A program made the position numbers and the translations under genes. The notes beneath the pieces were generated by a model. That model saw only the letters and a list, made by a program, of their open reading frames with translations, was not told where the DNA came from and searched no databases. From Eutrigla gurnardus (Eukaryota; Chordata; Actinopteri; Perciformes; Triglidae): DNA of 64,000 nucleotides. This document shows, piece after piece, positions 21,841 through 31,803 of this stretch. Numbering within the stretch: the first letter of the stretch is position 1; every line of letters begins with the position of its first letter. Location: positions 12,099,585-12,163,584 of the forward strand of contig OY741267.1 in assembly GCA_963514095.1 (NCBI GenBank). Reading direction: 5' to 3'.

Positions 21841-23328
21841 TCACGCCGATGAATCATCAACTCGTCTGGGTCTCCCTGCTCCTCCTCTCCCCCGCCAGCC
21901 TCCTTGACCTCTGCCCTTTGGAGCTTTACAGTCTTGAGCCCAATGTCCAAATTTACCACAATTGTAGCAGTTCTCATCTCCTCCAAATCTCCGTCTTCCC
22001 CGTCCTTCTCCTCTTCCTCTCCCTCTCCAGCCTCCACGATTGACATTGCCTCGGAAATACACATCAATGAATGAATTAGCATAATTTTCATCATCATCAT
22101 CATCCATGACAAATATTTCACTTGCCTTTTTTGTTCCACCTTTCTTGTTTTTCTTTTCTTTCAGTACGTTCTCTGCGTGTACTGCATGGTCAGTCGTAGC
22201 TTGTATCCCAGCAGTTCCAACACCAATTAGGTGCTTCCTTATAAACTGTGAGATCTCTGGCTTCATTCCATTCAGGAATGCGTTTTTTAGCTGCATATTA
22301 TAGGGACCGTTGTCTGCATTATCCTGTTGTAAGCCGCTGTTTGCGGCAAACACTATTTTCAGTCTCTCTAGGTAAATCAACACACCTTCATCTGCATTCT
22401 GTACACACCGTGCTATTTTGCTATAGTCTGCTCTTCCCTGAAAATGAGTTATTATTCTTTGAATTAAAGCATCAATTCGGACAGTCCATTGAGCGTTGGT
22501 ATATGGTATGGCAACATTGTTGTGAAATGGGTCCCATGTTCCCTTAATCAAACACCAATCTTGTTTTACAATGCACCTTAGTATTCTTTCTGCCTCTAAA
22601 GTGTTAAGCTGGAAACTGTTACACAATCTTTGAAACTGTTCTCTAAACTCTCCTGTGTTTTCCCTAGGGTGTGGGACCCCGCATGCTGCGTCTTTCACGT
22701 CTCCCTCTGTCCACGCTCTATACACTCTTATTGTTGCGCCTTGCCCATCCCCGGCTCTCGGGTTAGGCATTTCTATCATCGGATACATTTCTTCTTGTAT
22801 GTTCAAACTCAGTGACTCCCTTGGTGGGGAGAGTATAGGCATGGTAGGAAGGTTATAAGAGTCATAGAACTTACCAGACCTCGTTGTTTTTGGACTTCCT
22901 GTAGCTGTTTCTGTCGGTGCAGGAGCGGTGAGAGTAGATGCAGAGAGAGAAGGAGGGCGAAGGACTTGAGCTGAGGCTTGGGCATGAGGCGGTGGTGGCT
23001 GAGGGATGTTGTACGGGGGAGGGTGGAGACCCAGAGGCACATACTTGTCATCCTGTTTATCTCGGTTGGAGTACAAAACAGGATAAAGTTTATTACATAC
23101 TGAATCTTTTTCTTTTCCTTTTTCTCCTTTTCTTCCTATCTTTTCCTCTCTTTTCTCAGTTTCTTCTTTACATTGTCTCACTTTCTTTTCTTTCTGCTTC
23201 TGCATTCCTCTCTTCCTTGTTTCTGCCTCCTTTAACCATGCTTTCACCTGAGTGTATCCCTCTTTGTTCTGCCTTTTCTCACTTCCCTTTAACCTTTCCT
23301 CTATTTTTTTTCTACCAATTCTCTGCAT
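21841..23328 (-). CDS. gag: ERV gag polyprotein
   Basis: A 495-codon frame. The N-terminal third is highly charged and is followed by a proline-rich segment with a PPPY late-budding motif. A capsid-like region comes next, then a C-terminal nucleocapsid with one CCHC knuckle (CYNCGKFGHWAQDC) in an Arg/Gly-rich context. The ATG at 23328 follows an in-frame stop. Matrix-like coding can be glimpsed further upstream in another frame, so the true N-terminus is probably lost to a frameshift (inference). The stop is TGA followed by CTAG, a strong read-through context, and the protease continues in the same frame. Confidence 0.85.
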   Translation of the reverse strand: MQRIGRKKIEERLKGSEKRQNKEGYTQVKAWLKEAETRKRGMQKQKEKKVRQCKEETEKREEKIGRKGEKGKEKDSVCNKLYPVLYSNRDKQDDKYVPLGLHPPPYNIPQPPPPHAQASAQVLRPPSLSASTLTAPAPTETATGSPKTTRSGKFYDSYNLPTMPILSPPRESLSLNIQEEMYPMIEMPNPRAGDGQGATIRVYRAWTEGDVKDAACGVPHPRENTGEFREQFQRLCNSFQLNTLEAERILRCIVKQDWCLIKGTWDPFHNNVAIPYTNAQWTVRIDALIQRIITHFQGRADYSKIARCVQNADEGVLIYLERLKIVFAANSGLQQDNADNGPYNMQLKNAFLNGMKPEISQFIRKHLIGVGTAGIQATTDHAVHAENVLKEKKNKKGGTKKASEIFVMDDDDDENYANSFIDVYFRGNVNRGGWRGRGRGEGRGRRRFGGDENCYNCGKFGHWAQDCKAPKGRGQGGWRGRGGAGRPRRVDDSSA

Positions 23329-24091
23329 TCTTCCACCTGCAACTTTCCTTTAAACCTTTTTCCCACTTCTTTATATATTTTACATTATCTAGAGCTTTCT
23401 GGCTCATTCATTTTGCATCTCATTTATATTGAACCTCGTCAGGTTCACAACAATATTTAAAAAAAAACAACAACAATCTAAAACAACTATTACAATTTCC
23501 CAGCTTGAATTTGTTAGTTATTTGTTTATTTATTTATTTATTTATCTATTTAATTATTTTCAATACGTATTTTATTTAAACGTTTTTTTCTATTTTACCG
23601 GTCTTTTTATTTCTTTCCTTTTGAGTACTCTTACCTATGGGTCTCTAACCCTTTCCCTGACGTCTTTTTGTTTTCGCAGGCCTTCGGGATTAGTTTAATC
23701 CTTGTCCTTCCAAAGACAGTTTACCTGGATTTAGGGTCCTGCCCTAAATCTAAGAGAGTCCTGCTCCCCCAAGCCTGGGCTTGATTCTATTTATTTCCTT
23801 TTTCCTATTAGGTCCTTTGACCTATTCTAAGAGATCGATCCCCCAAGTTCCCGACTTGCTTTACTTATTAGAAATTTCTTACCCTTTCGATGAGTCCCTG
23901 ACTCTGTTTGCCTGGCTGGTCCGTCTCCCCTCTGTGGTTGGCCCCGTCACCGCCCCCTCTTCAGAGGACCTGGCCTCCTGTCCCAAACGAGGCTATATGA
24001 GCCCCGCGGTGGAGGTCTTTCAGAGGGTTTCTATTTCCTCTGCCTTAAGGTCTTCAGGTCCTCTTGTACGAAGAGAGGGAAAGATATTGGG
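23329..24091 (-). other. ERV 5' leader
   Basis: About 760 bp between primer-binding site and gag. The half nearest gag is very AT-rich, with TTTA repeats at 23520-23546. Packaging signal and splice donor would be expected here, but I cannot point to either with confidence. Confidence 0.55.
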
Positions 24092-24109
24092 GCCCCACGT
24101 TGGGCGCCA
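24092..24109 (-). promoter_or_regulatory. ERV primer-binding site, tRNA-Lys type
   Basis: On the minus strand, TGGCGCCCAACGTGGGGC lies three bases past the 5' LTR. It matches the 3' end of tRNA-Lys1,2, the primer class used by Mason-Pfizer-like viruses. That is unusual next to a gamma/epsilon-like pol. Confidence 0.85.
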
Positions 24110-24112
24110 AAG

Positions 24113-24563
24113 TGTTAAAATAATTACCCGTTGGTATAGAACTGGAGGAAGGAGATCGGAGTCAGCTCAAGGTCCAAACATGGATTTAATCTTGATCAAG
24201 AGGAGAATTCACAGAACAACATGCTGGTCTGTTGCAAAGTGTAGACTCAAAATGTTGTGAGACGAACATGATATTTATCCATCTTCTTGTGGGTGTGTTT
24301 TCACTCAGTTCACAGGGATGGAAGTCATAAACTCCGATGTTTATCTAAACCTTGCATGGGTCGCAAACCCCACCTGGGTCATAAACCACACCCATGTCGC
24401 AAAACACCCATGTCGCAAAACACCCATGGGTTGCAAAACACACACAAATGGCCACAGGCCACACGTCACAGGTCACAGGACACATTTACATTCACCAAAC
24501 CTTCTCATGTGTAAGTCTTCAGTTCAGATGCCTCTCATCAAGAAGTACAACATTTCCATATCA
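24113..24563 (-). repeat. ERV 5' LTR
   Basis: 451 bp, identical to the copy at 15280-15730 except for two substitutions. The sense strand ends TTTTAACA next to the primer-binding site. Confidence 0.92.
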
Positions 24564-24568
24564 ATCAC

Positions 24569-24861
24569 CTGACATAAAATCTTCAAATGTGGTCAACCTG
24601 AACTTCAGGAGATGGAAACATGAGAAAAAGTCCAAAACCAACCTCAACACTTCTATGAAACATGACTGATATTATGTTGCACACTAAAATAAAACCTCTA
24701 ATCAGTGAGAATCAAAAGGACAACAGCTAATAAAGAAATCCATTCAGCCATTTCAATACATAGCAGGAGTCATTTTGTCACATTTTCCCCATAAACTTAA
24801 TTTCACCACAATAGGCACTTATGTCCATTTGGATTTGGAGCTCTTTCTCTCTTTGAACAAG
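24569..24861 (+). repeat. Spacer before unit 5, right part
   Basis: The array spacer resumes exactly where the left part stopped at 15279. No gene. Confidence 0.8.
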
Positions 24862-24987
24862 CCAATGGGGACGCTCCAACCGACCGACCAATGACCTCAA
24901 AGGGCCCGCCCCCACTCTGCTGCGGTCCAATCAAGTTCTGAATACCAGAAACCTTGGTAACCCCTCCCTCCATCTCCTGCTATAAAA
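24862..24987 (+). promoter_or_regulatory. finTRIM unit 5 core promoter
   Basis: CCAAT boxes, GC box and TATA (24981-24987) are intact. The nearest ERV LTR edge is about 500 bp upstream of the ATG and points the other way, so it could act as an antisense or enhancer element (inference). Confidence 0.75.
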
Positions 24988-25063
24988 ACAGCTCGTCTCT
25001 GCCTGTTGGTCAGAGCTGCTGCTGACTTTGTTCAGAGAAACTCTTTGTTCACTGAGAGGAGAA

Positions 25064-26731
25064 ATGGAACACAAAAGACTCAACCTGGACCAGGAAACCT
25101 TCTCTTGTTGCATCTGTTTGGATCTACTGAAGGACCCGGTGACTATTCCCTGTGGACACAGCTACTGCATGAAGTGTATTGAAACCTACTGGGATAAGAA
25201 GGAGATCCACAGCTGCCCTCAGTGTAGTCAGGCCTTTACACCGAGGCCTGTCCTGCTGAAAAACACCATGTTGGCAGTTTTGGTGGAGGAGCTGAAGAAG
25301 ACTGGACTCCAAGCTGCTCCTGCTGGTCTCTGCTATGCTGGACCTGAAGATGTGCCCTGTGATTTCTGCACTGGGAGGAAACTGAAAGCCCTCAAGTCCT
25401 GTCTGGTGTGTCTGGCCTCTTACTGTGAGAAACACCTCCAGCCTCATTATGAATCACCAGCATTCAAGAAACATCAGCTGGTGGAGCCCTCCAACAAGCT
25501 CCAGGAGAACGTGTGCTCTCGTCATGATGAGGTGATGAAGATGTTCTGCCGTACTGATCAGCAGTCTATCTGTTATCTCTGCGCTGTGGAGGAACACAAA
25601 GGCCACGACACAGTCTCAGCTGCAGCAGAAAGGACTGAGAGGCAGAGAGAGTTGGATGTGAGTCGACTAAACATCCAGCAGAGAATCCAGGACAGAGACA
25701 AAGATGTGAAGCTGCTCCAACAGGAGGTGGAGGCTATCAACCACTCTGCTGATAAAGCAGTGGAGGACAGTGAGGTGATGTTCACTGAGCTGATCCGCCT
25801 CATGGAGAAAAGACGCTCTGACGTGAAGCAGCAGGTCAGATCCCGGCAGGAAACTGAATTGAGTCGAGTCACAGAGCTTCAGGAGAAGCTGGAGCAGGAG
25901 ATCAGTGAGCTGAAGAGGAAAGACGCTGAGCTGGAGAAGCTCTCACACACAGAGGATCACAACCAGTTTCTACACGACTACCCGTCGCTGTCACCACTCG
26001 GTGAGTCCACACACTCATCCAGCATCAACACCCGTCCTCTGCGCAACTTTGAGGACGTGACAGCGGCTGTGTCAGCGGTCAGAGATGACCTGCATGATGT
26101 TCTGACAGAGAAATGGATGAAGGTCTTAGCTAAGGGGACTGATGTGGTTGTTTCACTGCCGCAACCAGAGCCCAGGACCAGAGCTGAATTCTTAAAATAT
26201 TCATGTGCACTCACACTGGATCCAAACACGGCACACATAGACTTGATATTATCTGAGGGGAACAGGAAAGTAACAATGACGGTACCAGGACAGACCGTTC
26301 GTAATCACAGAGACAGATTCCAAGATTGGAATCAGGTCCTGAGTAGAGAGAGTCTGACTGGACGCTGTTACTGGGAGGTGGAGAACACTGGGGGGTTAAT
26401 TTCTATAGCAGTCGCATACAAGAGTAACATCAGAAAAGGTAACCTGCAAGAAGTTGGGTTTGGATACAGTGATAAATCTTGGGCATTAGCAAGTGACAAT
26501 AAGAGATATGAACTCATTCACAACAAAGTCCTAACTCGCGTCTCAGGTCCTCCGTCCTCCAAAGTAGGAGTGTACCTGGATCACGGAGCAGGTATACTGT
26601 CCTTCTATAGGGTCTCCAAGACCATGACTCTCCTCCACAGAGTCCAGACCAGGTTCACTGAGCCTCTCCATGCTGGATTTTCTTTAGATTTCTGTTACGG
26701 GGAATCTGTTGTGCTCTGTAAACTCAAATAG
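25064..26731 (+). CDS. finTRIM / TRIM16-like protein, unit 5
   Basis: Intact, 555 residues with complete RING (His32 present), B-boxes, coiled coil and PRY-SPRY. It carries Pro98 before B-box 1, shared with unit 2 but in an otherwise unit 4-like background, which looks like a conversion tract. Arg392 is replaced by Ile in the PRY segment (codon ATA), a private change. The retrovirus in its spacer separates it from unit 4 by an extra 9.3 kb without touching promoter or exon. Confidence 0.92.
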   Translation: MEHKRLNLDQETFSCCICLDLLKDPVTIPCGHSYCMKCIETYWDKKEIHSCPQCSQAFTPRPVLLKNTMLAVLVEELKKTGLQAAPAGLCYAGPEDVPCDFCTGRKLKALKSCLVCLASYCEKHLQPHYESPAFKKHQLVEPSNKLQENVCSRHDEVMKMFCRTDQQSICYLCAVEEHKGHDTVSAAAERTERQRELDVSRLNIQQRIQDRDKDVKLLQQEVEAINHSADKAVEDSEVMFTELIRLMEKRRSDVKQQVRSRQETELSRVTELQEKLEQEISELKRKDAELEKLSHTEDHNQFLHDYPSLSPLGESTHSSSINTRPLRNFEDVTAAVSAVRDDLHDVLTEKWMKVLAKGTDVVVSLPQPEPRTRAEFLKYSCALTLDPNTAHIDLILSEGNRKVTMTVPGQTVRNHRDRFQDWNQVLSRESLTGRCYWEVENTGGLISIAVAYKSNIRKGNLQEVGFGYSDKSWALASDNKRYELIHNKVLTRVSGPPSSKVGVYLDHGAGILSFYRVSKTMTLLHRVQTRFTEPLHAGFSLDFCYGESVVLCKLK

Positions 26732-27922
26732 ACAGAAGTCAGTTAACAGTTGAATTCAGTCTTTTAACTCTTCAACCCATTGTGTCTCCATGTTTGCTGC
26801 GGATTGTTGGTTCTTCACTGCTCTGAGATCAGTAGTCAAACATGACAGTTGATAATGTTCATGATAAAAAAAAGTTATATTGGTACTGTAAACTACAATA
26901 TTGGTATTTTGAAATTGAAACTGCAATAAATTTCTGAAAGCTCAATATTTTCGCACACATTTTTTTCCATTTTTGTTCATGAAGGGGTTTTTGTTTAATT
27001 TAGATGTAATGAATCACATTAAGTACACAATGTGTAGTTAGCGATAACCTCATTTAGTCAGACTGGTTGAAGTAAAACAATATTTCCCAAGACTACAATC
27101 AAACAACAGACACTGAAATCCTTATGTCAAAAAAGGCAATTTTGTAAACTCAAAGAAAGCCATAAAACATTCACTTTGAATGTAAGGCATCACATTTTAT
27201 TTGATTTATGGATTACATATAATTTCCCACTGAGGATCAAACATGCCTCCTGACACAAACCAGAAAAAAATAGGAATTTTCAAAACTTCTGTCAAACATC
27301 AGAATACAGAATATTGTCTTTGAAAATGGCAAATTTGTTCTGATATGGATAGTAGAGACTGCTGCCTGCATGTTGATGACATGAATGCAAACTGAGCAAT
27401 TGATCCCTCTTGATTGGCTGGAGTTGCCTCGGTGGTCGTGGGAGAATTTTCCCAGTGGATTACTGGGTTTTTCACACTCACTTCCATTGATTGTTGTTGT
27501 GACTCATTGTATGCATGTATTTTTCATACATAATTATCACTTGATTGTCCGAACAAACATCGTTACATTTCAAAGGAGGTGACCAGAAAGTGAGTTGTTG
27601 TCAGTAGACGACTCTGCTTTTGTCTCAAAGAGGCTCACATTGATCAGCGACTGCAAACCTAAACTCCACTCACCACTTGCACCTGGACAACGACCTGAAG
27701 GAATTGTGCATTTTGAAAGAAAATGGGACAGTGTTGACACCAAGGAGGACTTTGTCCATCCTGGAGAGGGAGGTAACTGGCCGGTCATAAGAAACCACTG
27801 GACTTTACCTGCTCAGCAGCAAACAGCAGACCCCAATCCAGAAGGACTCAAGGAACCAGATCTGCTTCTTTTGGTGACTGAATCCATCGATCCGTAGTAT
27901 TGATACACTTTACTTGTGATGT
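26732..27922 (+). repeat. 3' flank and type B spacer of unit 6, left part
   Basis: Contains AATAAA near 26925 and the type B variant near 27298. It lacks 57 bp found in sister spacers (after 27168) and the seven bases AGGCCTA near 27462, the latter also missing before unit 8. It ends in GTGATGT at 27916-27922, duplicated at 28501-28507. Confidence 0.8.
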
Positions 27923-28500
27923 TTACATTTACATTTAGGTCATTTAGCAGACGCTTTTGTCCAAAGCGACTTACAATAAGTACATTTGTCAAAAGAAGGA
28001 AACAAAGAAACCACGACGATCATTGCCGATGCAGTAAGAGCTAAAAATAGAACAAGTGTTAGGTCCTCATCTGAGTAAAGTAGTGCTTCAAGAGTAACAG
28101 TGCTACGATCCGAGTTTTTTTTTTATTTTTATTTTTATTTTTTTTTGCGGGGGGGGGGTCGAGGGAGGGTGTTAGTGGGTCATGCTATGTAGAGTCGAGG
28201 TGAAGTCTGAACAGGTGAGTCTTGAGCCTTTTTCGGAAGATGGCAAATGACTCTGCTGTCCTGATATTGGTCGGGAGTTCGTTCCACCACTGAGGCGCCA
28301 GAACAGAGAAGAGTCTGGACTTTGCTGAGCGACATTTGTTTGATTTCAGCGATGGTGGTACCAGCCGGCCAGCTGAAGTAGAGGAGCGGAGTGCTCGCTT
28401 CGGGGCATGAGGTTTGACCAGTGTTTGAAGGTAGGCAGGTGCCGTTCCATTGATGGCCCTGAAGGCCAGTGTCATCGTCTTGAATTGGATGCGTGCTATA
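27923..28500 (-). mobile_element. 5'-truncated L2-type LINE, minus strand
   Basis: A 578-bp insertion flanked by the 7-bp duplication GTGATGT. On the minus strand it starts within the last part of a LINE reverse-transcriptase ORF, then has a 3' UTR and ends in short repeats of ATGTAA, the tail style of L2-clade elements. The 3' segment with GCAGACGCTTTTGTCCAAAG is a very common teleost repeat. A T-run followed by a G-run at 28116-28158 is low complexity. Clade assignment is from memory of the tail and ORF pattern. Confidence 0.75.
28185..28475 (-). pseudogene. C-terminal end of LINE ORF2 (truncated)
   Basis: About 96 codons open to the end of the element's ORF, with features typical of the extreme C-terminus of L2/CR1-like polyproteins: a segment reading APAYLQTLV, then LFSVLAPQWWNELP, then FRKRLKTHLF. 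No catalytic domain remains, so it is a dead 5'-truncated copy. Confidence 0.7.
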
Positions 28501-28507
28501 GTGATGT

Positions 28508-28891
28508 CATTTCATTCATAGCATCCTCTCGTTTCACAACTAATCAACAGAAAGCACACTTCATTATTTGATCTGAAATGTAAATGTGTAAACATCACCT
28601 GACATAAAATCTTCAAATGTGGTCAACCTGAACTTCAGGAGATGGAAACATGAGAAAAAGTCCAAAACCAACCTCAACACTTCTATGAAACATGGCTGAT
28701 ATTATGTTGCACACTAAAATAAAACCTCTAATCAGTGAGAATCAAAAGGAGAACAGCTAATAAAGAAATCCATTCAGCCATTTCAATACATAGCAGGAGT
28801 CATTTTGTCACATTTTCCCCATAAACTTAATTTCACCACAATAGGCACTTATGTCCATTTGGATTTGGAGCTCTTTCTCTCTTTGAACGAG
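28508..28891 (+). repeat. Spacer of unit 6, right part
   Basis: Normal array spacer resumes after the LINE target duplication. No gene. Confidence 0.75.
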
Positions 28892-29017
28892 CCAATGGGG
28901 ACGCTCCAACCGACCGACCAATGACCTCAAAGGGCCCGCCCCCACTCTGCTGCGGTCCAATCAAGTTCTGAATACCAGAAACCTTGGTAACCCCTCCCTC
29001 CATCTCCTGCTATAAAA
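28892..29017 (+). promoter_or_regulatory. finTRIM unit 6 core promoter
   Basis: CCAAT boxes, GC box and TATA (29011-29017) are unchanged even though the gene behind it is broken, so transcription of the remnant is possible. Confidence 0.65.
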
Positions 29018-29093
29018 ACAGCTCGTCTCTGCCTGTTGGTCAGAGCTGCTGCTGACTTTGTTCAGAGAAACTCTTTGTTCACTGAGAGGAGAA

Positions 29094-29949
29094 ATGGAAC
29101 ACAAAAGACTCAACCTGGACCAGGAAACCTTCTCTTGGAGCTGAAGAAGACTGGACTCCAAGCTGCTCCTGCTGGTCTCTGCTATGCTGGACCTGAAGAT
29201 GTGGCCTGTGATTTCTGCACTGGGAGGAAACTGAAAGCCCTCAAGTCCTGTCTGGTGTGTCTGGCCTCTTACTGTGAGAAACACCTGTGTCAGCGGTCAG
29301 AGATGACCTGCATGATGTTCTGACAGAGAAATGGATGAAGGTCTTGGCTAAAGGGACTGATGTGGTTGTTTCACTGCCGCAACCAGAGCCCAGGACCAGA
29401 GCTGAATTCTTAAAATATTCATGTGCACTCACACTGGATCCAAACACGGCACACAGAGACTTGATATTATCTGAGGGGAACAGGAAAGTAACAATGACGG
29501 TACCAGGACAGACCGTTCGTAATCACAGAGACAGATTCCAAGATTGGAATCAGGTCCTGAGTAGAGAGAGTCTGACTGGACGCTGTTACTGGGAGGTGGA
29601 GAACACTGGGGGGTTAATTTCTATAGCAGTCGCATACAAGAGTAACATCAGAAAAGGTAACCTGCAAGAAGTTGGGTTTGGATACAGTGATAAATCTTGG
29701 GCATTAGCAAGTGACAATAAGAGATATGAACTCATTCACAACAAAGTCCTAACTCGCGTCTCAGGTCCTCCGTCCTCCAAAGTAGGAGTGTACCTGGATC
29801 ACGGAGCAGGTATACTGTCCTTCTATAGGGTCTCCAAGACCATGACTCTCCTCCACAGAGTCCAGACCAGGTTCACTGAGCCTCTCCATGCTGGATTTTC
29901 TTTAGATTTCTGTTACGGGGAATCTGTTGTGCTCTGTAAACTCAAATAG
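29094..29949 (+). pseudogene. finTRIM unit 6, RING and B-box2/coiled coil deleted
   Basis: Compared with unit 5, 181 bp are missing after 29137 (the RING and adjoining linker) and 631 bp after about 29287 (B-box 2, coiled coil and linker). Neither is a multiple of three. Translation from the ATG gives 16 residues and then TGA at 29142-29144. A B-box 1 fragment and a 220-codon SPRY-containing frame (29287-29949) survive in other frames. The second deletion has a 2-bp CT overlap at its ends. Unit 8 has exactly the same two junctions. Confidence 0.9.
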
Positions 29950-31601
29950 ACAGAAGTCAGTTAACAGTTGAATTCAGTCTTTTAACTCTTCAACCCATTG
30001 TGTCTCCATGTTTGCTGCGGATTGTTGGTTCTTCACTGCTCTGAGATCAGTAGTCAAACATGACAGTTGATAATGTTCATGATAAAAAAAAGTTATATTG
30101 GTACTGTAAACTACAATATTGGTATTTTGAAATTGAAACTGCAATAAATTTCTGAAAGCTCAATATTTTCGCACACATTTTTTTCCATTTTTGTTCATGA
30201 AGGGGTTTTTGTTTAATTTAGATGTAATGAATCACATTAAGTACACAATGTGTAGTTAGCGATAACCTCATTTAGTCAGACTGGTTGAAGTAAAACAATA
30301 TTTCCCAAGACTACAATCAAACAACAGACACTGAAATCCTTATGTCAAAAAAGGCAATTTTGTAAACTCAAAGAAAGCCATAAAACAAGTATTTTAATCC
30401 TTGGCCATGATGGGACACAATCTGGATTTGCATCATGTTTCACATTCACTTTGAATGTAAGGCATCACATTTTATTTGATTTATGGATTACATATAATTT
30501 CCCACTGAGGATCAAACATGCCTCCTGACACAAACCAGAAAAAAATAGGAATTTTCAAAACTTCTGTCAAACTTCAGAATAACAGGTCACTGTGACAAGC
30601 AAAAGTCTTTGAAAATGGCAAATTTGTTCTGATATGGATAGTAGAGACTGCTGCCTGCATGTTGATGACATGAATGCAAACTGAGCAATTGATCCCTCTT
30701 GATTGGCTGGAGTTGCCTCGGTGGTCGTGGGAGAATTTTCCCAGTGGATTAGGCCTACTGGGTTTTTCACACTCACTTCCATTGATTGTTGTTGTGACTC
30801 ATTGTATGCATGTATTTTTCATACATAATTATCACTTGATTGTCCGAACAAACATCGTTACATTTCAAAGGAGGTGACCAGAAAGTGAGTTGTTGTCAGT
30901 AGACGACTCTGCTTTTGTCTCAAAGAGGCTCACATTGATCAGCGACTGCAAACCTAAACTCCACTCACCACTTGCACCTGGACAATGACCTGAAGGAATT
31001 GTGCATTTTGAAAGAAAATGGGACAGTGTTGACACCAAGGAGGACTTTGTCCATCCTGGAGAGGGAGGTAACTGGCCGGTCATGAGAAACCACTGGACTT
31101 TACCTGCTCAGCAGCAAACAGCAGACCCCAATCCAGAAGGACTCAAGGAACCAGATCTGCTTCTTTTGGTGACTGAATCCATCGATCTGTAGTATTGATA
31201 CACTTTACTTGTGATGTCATTTCATTCATAGCATCCTCTCGTTTCACAACTAATCAACAGAAAGCACACTTCATTATTTGATCTGAAATGTAAATGTGTA
31301 AACATCACCTGACATAAAATCTTCAAATGTGGTCAACCTGGACTTCAGGGGATGGAAACATGAGAAAAAGTCCAAAACCAACCTCAACACTTCTATGAAA
31401 CATGACTGATATTATGTTGCACACTAAAATAAAACCTCTAATCAGTGAGAATCAAAAGGACAACAGCTAATAAAGAAATCCATTCAGCCATTTCAATACA
31501 TAGCAGGAGTCATTTTGTCACATTTTCCCCATAAACTTAATTTCACCACAATAGGCACTTATGTCCATTTGGATTTGGAGCTCTTTCTCTCTTTGAACGA
31601 G
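29950..31601 (+). repeat. 3' flank and type A spacer between units 6 and 7
   Basis: AATAAA near 30143; palindrome GGTCACTGTGACA at 30585-30597. No gene. Confidence 0.8.
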
Positions 31602-31727
31602 CCAATGGGGACGCTCCAACCGACCGACCAATGACCTCAAAGGGCCCGCCCCCACACTGCTGCGGTCCAATCAAGTTCTGAATACCAGAAACCTTGGTAA
31701 CCCCTCCCTCCATCTCCTGCTATAAAA
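31602..31727 (+). promoter_or_regulatory. finTRIM unit 7 core promoter
   Basis: Standard elements, TATA at 31721-31727. One substitution (CACACTG for CACTCTG) follows the GC box. Confidence 0.75.
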
Positions 31728-31803
31728 ACAGCTCGTCTCTGCCTGTTGGTCAGAGCTGCTGCTGACTTTGTTCAGAGAAACTCTTTGTTCACTGAGAGGA
31801 GAA

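Larger units (their letters stand above)
15280..24563 (-). mobile_element. Class I endogenous retrovirus, minus strand
   Basis: A 9284-bp provirus with LTRs at 15280-15730 and 24113-24563, inserted in the unit 5 spacer and flanked by the 5-bp duplication ATCAC. Read on the minus strand the order is 5' LTR, primer-binding site, leader, gag, pro, RT-RNase H, integrase, env, 3' LTR. The RT (YVDD), the integrase and the CX6CC type of env transmembrane subunit point to gamma/epsilon-like retroviruses. Two LTR differences in 451 bp indicate a recent insertion. It is nevertheless coding-defective: in-frame stops in pro-pol, a frameshift in pro, a stop after the env leader, and a probably broken gag N-terminus. 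Confidence 0.93.

Noticed and set aside
22938..23432. Plus-strand 164-codon frame across the ERV gag region
   Set aside because: It is the complement of a Lys/Glu-rich gag segment and reads as Phe/Leu/Ser-rich nonsense.
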